A stretch of DNA of 64,000 bases, from positions 2,192,959 to 2,256,958 of the forward strand of contig JAQFVV010012574.1 of NCBI GenBank assembly GCA_028023455.1, given 5' to 3'. The stretch's first letter is position 1. Every line of letters starts with the position of its first letter. The notes beneath the pieces are model-generated. The model was not told the DNA's origin and searched no databases. It was given only the letters and a program-made list of their open reading frames with translations. The position numbers and the translations under genes were made by a program. Positions 44,266 to 58,184 of this stretch are shown piece after piece. The stretch comes from Epiperipatus broadwayi. Its lineage: Eukaryota; Onychophora; Udeonychophora; Euonychophora; Peripatidae.

Positions 44266-46239
44266 AATAAATTTCTTATATTTTTTATTTGTATGAAAAA
44301 AAAATATGGCTGCAAAATGTACTTGTATAGCCTAGAAACTTACAGTCTATGTGATGGTTGTTTCTCTTTATCTTCTGAGTTCAATTGACATTTGCTCATT
44401 TGAAGATTAAATCATTTTTACAATAGAAATTTAAATTTGACCATTTTAGAAATAAAATCTATTATAAATACTCAAGGTTTTTATTTAGTTTATTTATTAT
44501 TATTCATAAAATTTTACATATGTTAAATCATTTTCTAGAAAACAAGTTCATTTATCACAAATTATTCTTGTCATTTAGCACTGCGGTAAACAACAACCAG
44601 TAAAAGTAAACTCAAGACCTTATTACCCCATAGATACATGATGTCTTCTCAACAAATATGAAGATTAGTAAACAGGTATCTAACTAGCCATATAACATTG
44701 GATACAGGATTTTCTTTTCTTTATCAGAGAATCCTAAAATTTTAAGTAATAATATATACTCTTTTTCCCATAAATTTATAAAATAGACTTTTCCTCTTTT
44801 TTTTTTTTTTAACGCTTTTTTTTTAAAAATTTATTCAAATGTATTTTAATATCACCAGATCCAGATATCTATCAATCTAATGTAAGAAATTTTTATAATA
44901 GCGATTGCGTATGACTGTTATTTTTGTTCGAATATATTTCAACAATTGCTAAATCCTAATATTACTATTTTGGGAGTTTTAAATTAGTCATATTATTGAA
45001 GCATATAATTCTTTTAAGGTATGTGTTATTTATATAGTATACAAGTAAATTATATTTTGGGTTCACTTTTTTTTTTAAAAAAAATATTTGAATTTTTAAT
45101 TATTAAAAGGAAAGGTGTATTCTTTACTTGGTTTAAATATTAATATAAATGTGGAATTTAACAAGTAATATAGGAATTTAAAAATAGAAGTTTATTGATT
45201 GACAAAAAGTCTTAAAAATGATTTGGTAGATTAAAACTAACGTTGGAAATAGTAAATAATTTATTGTTCTGGATACTTGAGATCTTTTTTGAAACATTGA
45301 AAGTAATTTACAAATCTGAAAAGTCACTCATTATTGTCCTTTTATATATTGCATAATTTGATTAGAAATACAACAAAATATCTGCCAAATCTATATGCAC
45401 TGATAAAAACAACCAGGTTTAAGAGCATTTTAAGATAAAATGAAAATTATTTAATATTAATATTATGATAAAAAATAGTTAAATGGAATTAATCAAATGT
45501 TCCAGACAAATATAATATTTTTTTGCTCTACAAACATAAATAATTTTTTCAATGATATTATTGAGAATATTTGTGTATAATCTAGACAAACTGATTCAGT
45601 GTTAGATGTATTATTATGTACAATATGGTCTCTTTGACTGATAGTACATCCATTATATAATAGTGTTAATTATCTTTTTTTTTGTTTCTTTAATGTATTA
45701 CATGTGTAAAACTTGCTTTACATCATTGTTGCAGTCATTTACAAATTAGTATGACCATCCTAATTCTCTTCTGAAAAAAAAAATACAATAAAGAATAACA
45801 AAAAATTAAGGATGAATTTTGTGATGATTATACAAAACATTGCTTGTCACTTAACTTTTTTTTTTTTGACACTGTGCAATGTTATACATAGTTTTACATC
45901 GTTTCTCTATTTAGTTACATCCTTTCTGAAAATAATCAATAGTTTATCAGAGGATTTTGATATAATCTTTATAATATAAATGGGATCCATGTTCTATGAA
46001 AATCATACATTTGCATAACACTTTTCTAGGAAGACTATTATTTTTTTTATCCATATCACATGCTCTCATAAAATACTTTTTTAGGAAGTCTATTTTGTAT
46101 CTGCATTATATGTCCACCAATGAAGATGTTTCTTACAATTGTACTTGTATTTGAGAATAATATGAAACATTTTAAAATTAATTTTTTTATTGTATTTATT
46201 TTATAGGAACATGGGAAGGTCTCACTTTCATAGAATAGA
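44266..46239. other. Intergenic AT-rich sequence, nothing recognised
   Basis: No ORF of substance, no RNA gene and no clear repeat. Confidence 0.5.
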
Positions 46240-49229
46240 TGTGACAAAATGATAATCCTATATAAAAAGCTTCCACGATATTTAAATTAATTCATATTAT
46301 TGAGAATTTGTCTTCTACCACTGGCTGACAAAATATCTGAGTTTTTTTCAATATTAATTACTGAACCAAATTCTTTATAGTTTTATAGTATGATCTACCA
46401 AATCTAAATCATACTATGGTAAATTGATGAGATTTTGCACAATCCTCCACATGCTTTAAATCTAGGGATCAATAAAATTTTTACTATTAACTCATATCTC
46501 ATATTGATGTCTGGTTCAAAATCACTGCCATGACAATGGTCACCAATTTTATCCTAAACATCTCTATTTAACACTAGTTTCATTAAAAATACTTTAGATT
46601 TTTCATCATCAGTAATAATGCTTCTATTCATAAAATCAATATGTAAATACTTCCTTGGACATCCATCTGTTTTTATATATTGCCATCCATCCTGATTGTG
46701 AATCTCTTTGTTTAAGATATAACAAAATTGGTCGAATGTGATTAATTTCGTAATTAGAAGATGTATTAAACAAATGTGTTTTAATACATATATCCTTGGT
46801 ACTTTTTACAACTTTAAAATATTTGATCTCCAGTAAGCCACCATTTACAACTGAAAATAAATTATTTAATAAAATCATTAAAAGTATTTCTACTATAGTA
46901 GATAAAAATGATATTTCTCAATCATTATTTCAGGCATCTATTGCCTTTATTTTTATGAATTGTAACAATAAATCCTTAAGATCAAGTGGACATTTTTAGG
47001 GGTCCATATATTTCTAAAAAAAGTTTAATAATTGTGAAGTTTTTTTTAAGATATCTACAGCATTTTTGTTTTTAAAATTACAAAGAACTATTCTGACCTC
47101 ATCATGATGAATATCTTTATTCAAATCTGATTCAGGATGAATATATCCATAAATACAGATTTTGATGCTAATTTTAATAATACATTTAGCACCATATCAC
47201 TGTTTAATTGTTATGCACATACCCTCAATTACATCAAATATGTTTGTTCTGGAGTATTGATTTTATTTTATAATTCTACATTATATTATTATGATAGTGC
47301 CCATATTTTGCATTCATTTTAAAACGTTGGAGGAACTGCAATCATCCTCAAGCCCATGTTTAACCGTGTATAATGATCTTTTTCAAATTAGCAGACTATT
47401 TCTGGGGACCAGGTTATGTAATGTGAAGAAAAAAAACAATCATAGTTTGATATATCATAGATTGTGTACAACTATATTTATTTTAGATAGTGGGTGCCAT
47501 CTAGCAGTTTTACTTTTCAAAAAGACTGCCCAGGTTAAATGGATTAAAAACAGCTATGTTTAATTCCAGAAAAAAATGATCTTTTAATACTATAATAGAT
47601 TATTCATTCATATTGCTACTTAAAATAAACCCATTGTTGAACAATAGATCATGTGTGTATTTATTTATTTAATTTATGACTTTTTTTTTTGATAATTTAG
47701 ATAATTTTTCACAGTCATTTATAAAACATTATGAAGAAATTCCAACCAAGAGATGAATTCATTCATAAAACCATAAGTCCTTTAGTACTAACATTGCCTG
47801 TATATATTGAACTTTTGTGATTTATGTGTGATCACAGATATTGTCATATCTGGAAGAAGAAGAAAAAGTTTAATACCTCACGAGAAACTCAATTTTGTGC
47901 ATTATAATTTTTCAGTTATCTTGTTTCAGATGAGTATTAGTCTTGTCTTCTGAGATCTGGTAAAGGAATATTTTGATGAGTAGTCTCTGCAAGAAAGTTA
48001 ACAGTGCTGGTAATATTTATCATAATAGTATTTAATTGTATATTTAAAAGCTTGAGGTGATCACCTTTTTTAATCCGAAACCGCAATTATCAACAAAATA
48101 ACAATATTATTTCACTATTTACTCAGATCCTGAATAGTTCTAGATATCTTTTCAAGAATATTGTCCTTAAAAATTCTTTTAGACCTAAATTTAAAAAAAG
48201 TATAATTAATAGATGAGCAAAATAAATAAATCCATGATACAATATCATTCATTCTTAAATAGCACGGGATGGAGTCTTGTTTGTCTTTTGTTATAGATCA
48301 TAATATATATGCTTTGATGTTTTTAAGTGGATTAAATATATTCTTTTTGGGATTGGGGATAAAGCTCCAATCTTTGAAAAAAAATTTCCAACTTTATATA
48401 TCTATAACCATGGGAAATAATTTTCTCAAACTTTTATCAACTGAAATTTTTGTTTAAAGAATTGAAGATTTTCATAAATTTAAGAATTTTTAGATTGTTT
48501 TTTTTTTCAAAGTAAATTGTAAGCTGAGATCTTTAGCACTAATAATGCATTTATTTTGAAAGATGTTTTAAGTATAGATAATTAAAAATAGAATTTGTCA
48601 CTACACTTTCATTCCTGTCTAATTTCAATCTGTTCTGAAGACAGTTGTTATAATTTTTGTTAACATTTCAAAAATGTTTTAGGATCAAATAATAATGATA
48701 CTAAGTGAAAGTTCTTTGAATCGTTCACTATTGAGTTTAAGTTTAAAATTTCTGTAATTTAGATTACATGTCAAATTTTTAAAATCTGTATTGATAATTT
48801 TGAATAGTTTTTCCAACCAAGCATAGAATTTGAATCCTAAGCATTTTAGAACATTTCCAGTTTTTTGTTGTTCAATGCTTTATGAATTAAAACAGACTAG
48901 AGCTAATTTATCAAGATCTCATGGTTTCACTAAATTTGTGTTAGAAGAATTTTGTGAAAAAGAAGCCTATATATAGTTAATGATTTAATAATTTTTTTCT
49001 GAATCTTGTAATCTTGAGCTTAGAAGTCTGATATAGAAAATTGGCTCTTTATGTCAATCAAACCCGTGTAGAAGGAACCAATTTAGTTTCAATAATAATT
49101 TATTATTTCTAATGTATACAGTGATGTGTAATCATACAATTGGGGTTTACATTGTTGTTCTAACTATCTTGTTATTTCCATTTGGGTTCTGATGAGTCTA
49201 TGTTGTCCAATATGGTGTGAACATTAGAT
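46240..49229. other. Unassigned, possibly decayed retroelement sequence
   Basis: Short minus-strand frames such as 46878-46636 (RDSQSGWMAIYKNRWMSKEV) have LINE-like tryptophan-rich stretches, but no diagnostic RT or endonuclease motif was found. Left unassigned. Confidence 0.3.
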
Positions 49230-49690
49230 CTTTCACATATTTGTTATCTGATTGTTAGCCCCCCCCCTTTTGCCTTGTTGTTAGTTTGGCATATTGTATA
49301 ATGTCCAAGTGTCTTCAAATGTTTTCGACGATGCCAGGAGTTGGTCTCTCTTCTGGATTTTAATCATTGTTTTGGAAAAAACCTGTTTTATATTAGGTTG
49401 TGGGTGTTCTATGATTAGTTTACAACGTGTAACCCATATGGCATAGTTCAAAAACACTGAGAGATGTATTATTGGATAGGTTTTAGTATTGATACTATCT
49501 TTCAGAGATGAGATCAGTTGGAAATCTATCTTAGTGTTGGAGAGTATGATTTCTCGGATCACTCTGAATCCCATACATTGTGAGAAAAGGTGTTCCAATG
49601 TCTCATCGCCGCAAATGCTGCAATTTTTATATTGGAACTTATAAAGTTTTGTTTTTTCATACTTCATTTTTATAATTTTATGCAAAATTT
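49230..49690 (-). pseudogene. C-terminal zinc-domain fragment of a LINE reverse transcriptase
   Basis: The frame 49685-49281 includes CSICGDETLEHLFSQC, a C-x2-C-x7-H-x3-C zinc motif typical of the C-terminus of many LINE proteins, followed by a helical region (YAIWVTRCKLI) and a stop. No RT lies directly upstream, so it is 5'-truncated. A different LINE family from the RTE element. Confidence 0.65.
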
Positions 49691-52002
49691 CTAGGCCTTA
49701 GGTAATCATTTATTGATTATAAGGATCATTTATTTTAACCTGGAATGACTTTTTTTTTTTAGCAACTATCACTACATTTAACAGAACTTAATTAAAAACT
49801 GCAAACCTAAGAGAAATAAGTAAGATAAAAACATATTTGTAAATAAAATTGCAGTAAATGTGTTTTGTTTTTTTTATGAAACAATTTTATAATATTAGAT
49901 TGTGTATTTTTATTTTTTTTTAATACTTTAATATATGTGTATAAATGGGAAAAAAAATTTAATAGATATATACAATCATGACAGTCAGAAAATAAATCTT
50001 AGCCCTTCTTCCCAGGAGGCTGTAAAGTCACCAGCCAAAGCAAAGATTGATGGCCAAAGGCTGAGAGTGCTAAGTATCCCCTGATTATGGATCCAGGCTG
50101 CCATTTGATGACGACTTTATTTAGGTACTTACAACTGCAGATCACTTTCAAGTGGAGAAAGATTGCAAGAATTTGAAGAACTGTCTCATATTAAATGGGA
50201 TATTATTGGAATTTGTGAAGTACAAGTGGAGTAGGATTCATTATAAATAATGGAAAAACAACATTGTGGAGATTGACAGTGCATCGGACAAAGTGGCAAC
50301 ATTAGTTATTCAACTTAATAACATACCAAATTCAAATAATTCATGTTTACGCCCGCAACAAGTTATAGTGATGAAGTAGTAAAATATTTTTATATGGATG
50401 TACAAAAGACTTACTAAACAATATTTTAAAATTGTTATGAGAGATTTTAATGCTAGAATTGGTAAACGAATGAAAATGCTGTAGATAAATTTGTTTATGG
50501 TAATAGAAATGAGAGAAGACATAGACTTGTGGAGTTTGCAGAAAAAGATTTTATATTAAGAATTCTTTTTTTGAGAAAAGTGTTAAAAGGAAATGGATAT
50601 AGAAGCATCCAAATGAAAGTACAGAAGAATTGGATTATATTTTGACTAACAGAAAATACATATTTCTCAAGATTGCAATGTCCTTAATAAATTCAACACA
50701 GGAAATGATCATTGATAAGAAATATGTGTTGATGCAAAACTAGAGACAAAAATTATTAAGAAAAACAATATTTACAGTTGATATTCCTAATCTTCAGAAA
50801 CATTCTAATGAATTTAAATTAGACTTGCAAATTGTTTCAAGTATTAGTAGATTTTGAACATGATTCAGATTTGAATGAAATTAATAGGAAAATAACTGAT
50901 ACAGTTTTAAAAACTGTAACAAAGATAGGTGATAGAAAAAGGCAGCAATTGACCAATAAAATTTTTATTGAGACTAGAGAATTTTTGAAGAAATATGAAG
51001 ATATCTAAAAATGATGCATTAAGAAGGATTGAATATCTCTAATTTTGTAAAATGATGTGAAAAAGAGTTAATAACGAAATAAGAAAGTATAATTGTGAAC
51101 TAGCAAGGAAAGCTGTAAAAGATAATAAAAGTCTCAAGAGGGTAAAACAATATTTTGGTATTGGTGGGAAAGATATATCTGCAAAAGAAAAAAATATGGA
51201 ACTATTACTAAAAAAAGAGATGACTTTATGAAATAGGTAGAAGAATTCTATCGAGTATTATAAGTAATAAAGAACAAGTACCTCCTACACCTATTACATC
51301 TTCTGAATTGCCTAGGATTTTAAATAAAGAAGTGAGACATGCAATTAAATTCACGAAAAAGGGGAAAGCTCCAGATAATGATGGAATTATAATTGATATC
51401 TTAAAAGAAGCAGGTGAAGAAATAGAAATTTTTTTGGCAAAGTTATATACCAAATATCTAAATGATAAAGATATACCAGATGATTGGAAGAGCAGTATTA
51501 ATATTTTAAAACGGTAATAAAGAAGATATTAAAAATTACAGACATATCAGTCTTTTTTTTTACCAAGATAATTACAACTCGTCTACAGAGAATTTGGATT
51601 TCAACTAACCAAAAGAACAAGATGGATTTAAAAGTTGTTTAAAAAGAACCAATGAATATGAGTTGCCATTATGCTTTGAATTTGTCGATCATGAAAAGGC
51701 ATTTGATTATGTAGGCATTTCTTTGGTGATTAAAGCACTGGATCATCAAGGTATATCCCCGGAATATTGTCATATTCTGAAGGATATTTATAAAAATGCA
51801 ACAGCAACAATTAGATTACATAATGTTACTAAGAAGGTTAACATTGAGAAAGGTGTAATATACGATGAGTCCAAAACTTTTTACAGCATATTTTGTGGCT
51901 TAAAATGGAAAACTAAAGGAATAAAATTAAATGGAGATTATTTAAGTCATTTATATTTTAAAAATAATATAGTTGTTTTTGCAATTAATACTTCAGGAAA
52001 TG

Positions 52003-52366
52003 GTAAAAACAAGCCAACTCCATATAGTAGTGCCACTCAGTACCAACCAGAGTAATCAATGGATGCCAGAAGGCTTGTGCATAAAATACCTATCTAGTGC
52101 CTACTCATCCAATATCCCCAGACTAGTTTCTGGCTTGTGGCCTTCGTCAGTGAAAAGCATTGGATCTGAGAGCACTGCATCTAGATCTTAGGATCTAATG
52201 CAACCTCCAACAGCCACCTTTTATCTCTACATAACTACAAAACTATGAGAATAAAATTGAAAACATAATATTTTCCATCTAAGCTCAATAGCATTGAGTG
52301 GCACTACTATATGGAGAGTTTTAATAATAGTAATGTTCTAGCATAAGAAATAGTGATCATGTGAGG
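52003..52366 (-). mobile_element. Family C hammerhead element inserted in the RTE copy, 11-bp target duplication
   Basis: TTCAGGAAATG occurs at 51992-52002 and 52367-52377. The intact RTE element has a single CAGGAAATGTTGC at the equivalent site, so the empty site can be inferred. The 364-bp insert has a minus-oriented copy with the ribozyme and, at its right end, an inverted partial copy ('gagtggcactactatatgg', about 52280-52366). This fixes the boundaries of a family C insertion and shows target duplication of retroposon type. Confidence 0.8.
52109..52165 (-). ncRNA. Type I hammerhead ribozyme, family C, best copy
   Basis: The minus strand has CTGACGA (52144-52150), which fits CUGANGA, stem II GGC/GCC around CACAA, GAAA, palindromic stem III ACTAGT and C, giving a GUC cleavage triplet. 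Stem I pairs TTTTCA with TGGGGA next to the core (G-U pairs included) and then CCAA with TTGG across an internal loop. All consensus core bases are present. Confidence 0.75.
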
Positions 52367-53075
52367 TTCAGGAAATGTTGCTAAAGTTATCAGAAGAAAG
52401 TAGGACTAAAGATAAATATTAAAAAGACTAGAGTAAAGTTCAATGGGTTTTTTCAAAAGATGAAAATAAAAATTCATTATGATTAGTTAGAAGTTAACAA
52501 CTACAAATATTTTTGTCAGATTATTATTACAGATGGAAACAATGGATGAAATTAATCAGAATTAAATTTTGTTGGAGTGTTTCTGGTAGAAATAACAATA
52601 TTAAAAGAAAATACGCCTATGTATTTGAAAAGGAAAGTTTTTAATAAATGTGTTTTATTAGTTCTTACTTATGAATCTGAGACTTGGACATTTAATATGA
52701 CAGCAATACAGAGATTTTAAACCACTCAAAGAAGTATGGAGATATGCATGTTAGGAGTAACAAAAAGAGATTGAAAATGCAATATATGGGTAAGAGAATA
52801 AACAGGTGTTACTGACATCATAGAAAGAATTTAAAGACTGAATTGGAGTTGGGCTGGACATATTGCTAGAAGATATGATAATAAGTGGACAATTGAAATC
52901 TTAAACTAGATTCCAGGAAATTGTAAAAAAAAGTCAGAAAAAGATTACATATAAGATGGATAGATGAAATAAAATGTGCAAGGGTGATATGGAGAAGAGA
53001 GATTAGAGATCAGAGAAGGGTTGAACTTGGAGAGACTTTCATCCCGCAGTGGATTGATGATGGTTGACGATGTTA

Positions 53076-56000
53076 TTTTGGAGATATATCTATATATCAT
53101 GAATATTATAAATCCAATTTTTTTCTTTATTTATATATTCATTGTTTTTAAATAAGAATTTAATAGTTTTACCAATTTGATAATTTTAAAAAGTTTGATA
53201 ATCATGTTAATTAATTAAAAATATCTTTAGTTGTCTGCTTGTCTCATATATGAAATCATGTTATCTATGACTTTTCTGCCCTTCAATGGTGCTGTTCTTT
53301 TTTATTCTTTTCAACACATTTTTCATAATTATTTTGCCTTGGAGTTTGCTTTATTATAATGTTTTGAATAAATAATCTTTTTTCGCTTTTTTTAATGCTT
53401 CTCTTAACAAAACCTTTTTAAATGTAATTTTAGTCCATCACAAAATCATTATCATTCTAATTTATTTTATTACTATTTTCATCGTTGGCTATAGTTTCAA
53501 TAATCCCATTGTATTCTCAATTCTGTTATATTTGCTTTCAGTTAATTACAATTTTAAAAAAAGGAATGAATAAATATATATATATTTTTTCAAATTTTAA
53601 GTCACAACGCAGCTGCTGAGTTCTGCAATTGCAAAGTATCACAAGTTAGTAGCTAAAGTAATTTTTTTATATTTCCATCATAAAATTCTTGTTTTCTAAA
53701 AACACCCAAGCTTTACTGAAAATTAAATAAAAATTAATGTTTCTGTATACAGCCTGTTGTTTCACATTGGACCGTCATTTCAATTTGAATATGTATGAAG
53801 TGAAAAACCTTTTAATATGTGAAAGTTCAGGAAGAAGTTTGATGAAGACCAAATATATTCTTGAGTCCCCTTTTTTATATAGATCAAATATTTTGATAAT
53901 AATTTATCGACAATGTAATGAATAATATATGTTAAATAAATAAATATCTTATTTGTTTGCATTATCTTTTCTGCTATTTTATTATATGCTGTTCAAACTC
54001 ATCCATGATGGTGATGGTTGTAACTGTATATTTCTAGTTTTAAACTATCAAGATAAGTGTGAACTCTTGCTTTACTGTGATGTTTTTGGTTTACAAGGTT
54101 TTTAATAATAAGTTTTAATAATGCAATAAAATTATAATTATAAACATGCGACTTTTTTTGCATGCGTTAGTGAAGCTATAATTATCTTAGCGCTTTTGAG
54201 ATTTAATGTTCGAATCTCATACTCATAGCTTTGTGAATGAAGTCTGTTGTGATTTATTGTACACATATGCAAATGAGTTTGAATTTTTAATTAGTTAGTC
54301 CATTGTTTGGAGAGAGCAAAGCATGTCTCTCTTCTATTAATGGCACTGAGATCATTTGCTATGTAAAAAGCTGCTTTAACTTTTCTTTTGGCATCACTCT
54401 TCTCTGTACAAATTATTTGGGCAGAACTGGGTTCAAATACATGGCCTGTAGCTAATTATATATTATGCAAACATTAGCATTATGACAAGTGGTCTCAGGT
54501 CTTATCTTCAAATTAGATCACTTTATTTTAATATGTTTTATAGAATTTGAAGGTTTAGTATTCCATTACATGAAATGTTTATATTATTAAAACTAATTTA
54601 TTTCTGAGAACTGTAATATTTAATTATAGGGCTTAAATTTTGATTTTTATAAATAGCTAATTTTTTTCAATAAGGTGATCTAATAATGTTTCTAAATGGT
54701 CACATATAGTGGTGTGTAGACAAAGCATTTAATTTATAAGTTGTGATTTAATAATGTTTTCAGAGCAACCAAGTCAATGACTTTAAAGTATTGCTATAAT
54801 GAAATAATTTAATTGAGAGATTTTTCATTTTATAACTTGGAAATATAGTTTTCATCAAATGTTTTTAGATATGATTCATTTTATATGAATATAATACAAA
54901 TATTTAACTTGATTTCAGTTTGTTTTACTTTCTGTCAGAGTATGATTTTGATGTTCTGATCTGAGACATATGAACTATATCATCATCACTTGGCTGCATT
55001 ATCTGCACTATAAGGCTCTAATACTCTCACATTAACCTCTGAACTTATTTTTTCCTGACTTTATTGTGTCCGACTTGGGGTTGCATTAGGCAATCACTTT
55101 TTATATTAATAACTATCCTACTTATCATAACATTGGTAGTCCAAATGATTGGTTATTAATCATATGTAAATTCAGAGAAATGTCACATCTAAATAACTTT
55201 AAATATATAGTACATTATCATAAATTAAATACAATTTTCTGAGAGAACTCAAAATAAATTTCCTAAATAAAATTGACATTTGATTATCAAAACTTATATA
55301 AATTCAATACATATATGTGTTTGCTATACTTTTATACAATATTGATATATATTAAATTAATAATACAGTATCATAATTCTCATTTCAATTTGATTCATAT
55401 TCTTTCATGGGCTTATATCCTTAAAACATATTTATAATCAAATTCAAATTATACTCTAGAATTATTCTAAATACTTTATGTTATATCATCACAAATGTCA
55501 CTAAATCTAACTTCCTTTATTTTGCTGTAATATTTAATATAAATACAATTTCTATACCTTACTTCAAATACTTAATAACAAAAAAAAAGTTTATTGTATA
55601 TTATATAATAAAAAAAAATATTTTTTTTAAAGTATTTGAAGTAATATATGTTTGTGTTTATATTTTTATCATATTATAAATTTGATATTTCAAATATTAA
55701 TTATATTAATAATTTCATAAATTTAATATACTTAATAATTTCAACTTTCAGTCATTTTTACTTATTTCATTTTCTGTTGTAAATTATATTTGAATCCTCT
55801 CTTAATTTACTATTTTCTGCCAAAAGTTGCTTTTAGCGAAAATTGATTTCTCCCTTTAAATTCAATATTTTTTTCACTTTTATATATATTTTACCTGTCA
55901 ATTGTGATGGTTGTAGCCAGAAATATAGTTCTGCCACTGGATTAAAAATCTCTACAAAAGGAAACAAGCATATTTGTTTATGAGTGGCTTATTATTTCTC

Positions 56001-56512
56001 AAGCCTAATATAATTTAAAAAAATACTAATTGCATTATTCTTATTGTAAATTTAAATATAGGTATTATTTTCAAAAAGTCTTCCTTGATTCCTTTGCATA
56101 ACCAAACTATCCTAATGCAATATATTTTAAATATATAAAACAAAAACTTATAAGGCATTATTATAATAACTAATTTTACAAAAACTAAAATATTGGAATA
56201 ATTTTCTAAGAATGAAAAATGACTCTTAAAGATCAAAATTATTGTTACTATAAAGTGTAGTAGTGTTTGCTACAGATGGCTATATGTTGTAGGAACTATT
56301 GGTGTATTTTATATCTTATTATATATGGGAATTGCATTTTTTGTGGTTGAAAATGATTAAGCTTAATTTAATTATAATAGTGAAACATTCTGCTTTGTAT
56401 TATCACCACATAAATAAAAGTTTGTGAGAAGCATTTCTTCCAAGATGACATATTTGGGCAATCACTTTTTATAACATTTGTGCTATTTCTGGTAGCTGTA
56501 GCTAACCTTACT
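53076..56512. other. Intergenic AT-rich sequence, nothing recognised
   Basis: No coding, RNA or well-bounded repeat was found; chance ORFs only. Confidence 0.5.
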
Positions 56513-56738
56513 GACTTTCTTTTTATTCAGAATCAAGAATCTCTCGACCATTATGCCCTGAGAAATCTGTTAGCCACTTTATCTTCCCTTTTCATTCCTT
56601 GCCACCATATTCTCCTCTATCCTGCTCCATCCCATTTCCACAACATAATCTTTGTCAACTCCATGGCCTTTATATCCAAATTCTCTTTTCCCAAACCCAG
56701 CATAAAAACCCAAGAACTCACTTTCTATATAATCAGAG
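56513..56738 (-). pseudogene. 3' fragment of the LINE at 58185-60830
   Basis: About 225 bases match 58190-58390 with moderate divergence ('ctgttagccactttatcttc', 'cacaacataatctttgtcaa', 'tccatggcctttatatc'). It covers the 3' UTR and C-terminus. A family C palindrome abuts it directly. Confidence 0.75.
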
Positions 56739-56938
56739 GCTAAACTCCATGCAGTAGTGTTATTCCGTGCAATCCAGAGTAATCAATTGATGCAAAAAGG
56801 TTTTTGCATAAAATTTCCGGCTAGTATCTACTCATTTATTGATTGCTCTGGCTTGCACTGATTAGCACTACCATATGGAGTTTAGCCTCTGTGTAAACAG
56901 CTTGTGTAAGCAAAAAGAATGGTGATCATGTGATGTTT
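56739..56938. mobile_element. Family C palindromic fragment without ribozyme core
   Basis: Left arm (56739-56837, minus orientation) and right arm (56838-56938, plus orientation) contain the family C ends: 'gcaatccagagtaatcaatt' against 'attgattgctctggcttgc', and the 'ggtgatcatgtgatgttt' terminus. Both arms stop short of the hammerhead. It looks like an insertion truncated just past the inversion point. Confidence 0.65.
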
Positions 56939-57477
56939 AGTGATTAACATTACTAAGAGTTGTTTTTATATGTATTTACCCCAAGGACAAATCATTTGTC
57001 AGAGTTTCAATGACAGTTTGTATCTTTAGTATTAAAATAAACAAGCATTATTAATGCATTCAGTTTTCTCTCATTTTTTTTTTTTTTTACAAATCATGAA
57101 ATTTTAACACTTACTTAAATTTCAAGCATCCTCTAATAAAATTTTAAGATCCATTTAATTTTGAGATGTGTTGAAAACAATAGTATTCATTCTCATATAT
57201 ATTTTGCAAAATAGTTTCATTCTTATTTGAAAGGTCTCCAGAATAATTATAAGCAATTTTTACAAAATAGTTTCATTCTTATAAAAATTATAAGTACAGT
57301 AATTTACAATATACTAAATAGTTGTTACAGAATAAAACCAATTTATACCTTTTGCTAATTGTATGTACACCATTAACTTAATTAGCCTAAGATCAGCATG
57401 TTTCACTACTTTTTAAACTGATTTGGAGTAAATATTACCAAAATCACATTTTTCTTTATTTTTGCCATAATATCCTA

Positions 57478-57741
57478 TAAATACAATTTATCAAAACCAC
57501 TTCAAACATCTTTTAGCAAAACTCTTTATTTGTACATATACATACACCTATGTTTCGACTGACCTCCAGTCTTCTTCAGAGCAAGTCTATTTTGATCTTT
57601 TAAAAAACGTTTTTTTAAAAGTTCAAAATAGTCTTGCTCTGAAGAAGACTGCAGATCAGTTGAAACATAGGTGTATGTATATGTACAAATAAAGAGTTTT
57701 GCTAAAAAGTGTTTGAAGCGGTTTGGATAAATTGTATTTAA
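57478..57741. repeat. Inverted repeat with hammerhead-like CTGAAGA...GAAA motif (family E)
   Basis: Arms of about 126 bp (57478-57603 and 57613-57741) are nearly perfect inverted copies. Each has CTGAAGA, a GACTG/CAGT hairpin and GAAACATAGGTGTA, which could form a short stem III with a GUA cleavage triplet. The expected stem I pairing is not evident, so a working ribozyme is doubtful. The 'ctctga.gaaga' motif also occurs in the element at 2531-2822. Confidence 0.5.
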
Positions 57742-58184
57742 AGTGATTTGGAGTAGATATAGACTTCTCCATTCAAGAATGTTTTTTAAAGTTTTGTTGA
57801 TTAATTTAACTGCATTTAATATTTTTTGTCAATTGAAATGATAAATTATGCACACACACATTCTCTAAACAAATCAATTACTTTTCTTATCCATCTCTAA
57901 AACTTGTTTGACTCAGTTTCTAAGTCTTTTTATTCTTTTTATATGTTTTTGTTTTTTTTAATTATCTGTGATTTCAAAATATTATATGCTTATTTTTATA
58001 TAATCACAATTTTTTTTTTTTTAAAAAAAAAAAAAGAAATTACAGTAATTAAAACTTTTTATTAATATCAATAGAAATTATCTTTTATTCAAATGTGCTA
58101 GTTAAAAATAGCAACATGTCACTTGATCAGTTTTATACCTTAAAGCTTTATATCAAATCATCTCCATGAGATGCACTGTGGCTT

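Larger units (their letters stand above)
49930..53075 (+). pseudogene. Second RTE retrotransposon copy, inactivated and interrupted
   Basis: Similarity to the RTE element at 8408-11970 runs from its 5' leader ('atatatacaatcatgacag') through to the C-terminus and the 'ggattgatgatggttgac' end. The ORF is broken by many indels and stops. Longer surviving frames are 51308-51517 (RT palm entry) and 51663-52055 (DHEKAFDYVGISLVIKALDH). The FADD region at about 51955 has decayed to KNNIVVF. A family C hammerhead element interrupts it at 52003-52366. Confidence 0.85.

Noticed and set aside
49281-49685. A host zinc-finger gene
   Set aside because: The CSICGDETLEHLFSQC motif and helical tail match LINE C-terminal zinc domains, and the frame ends in repeat-like sequence.
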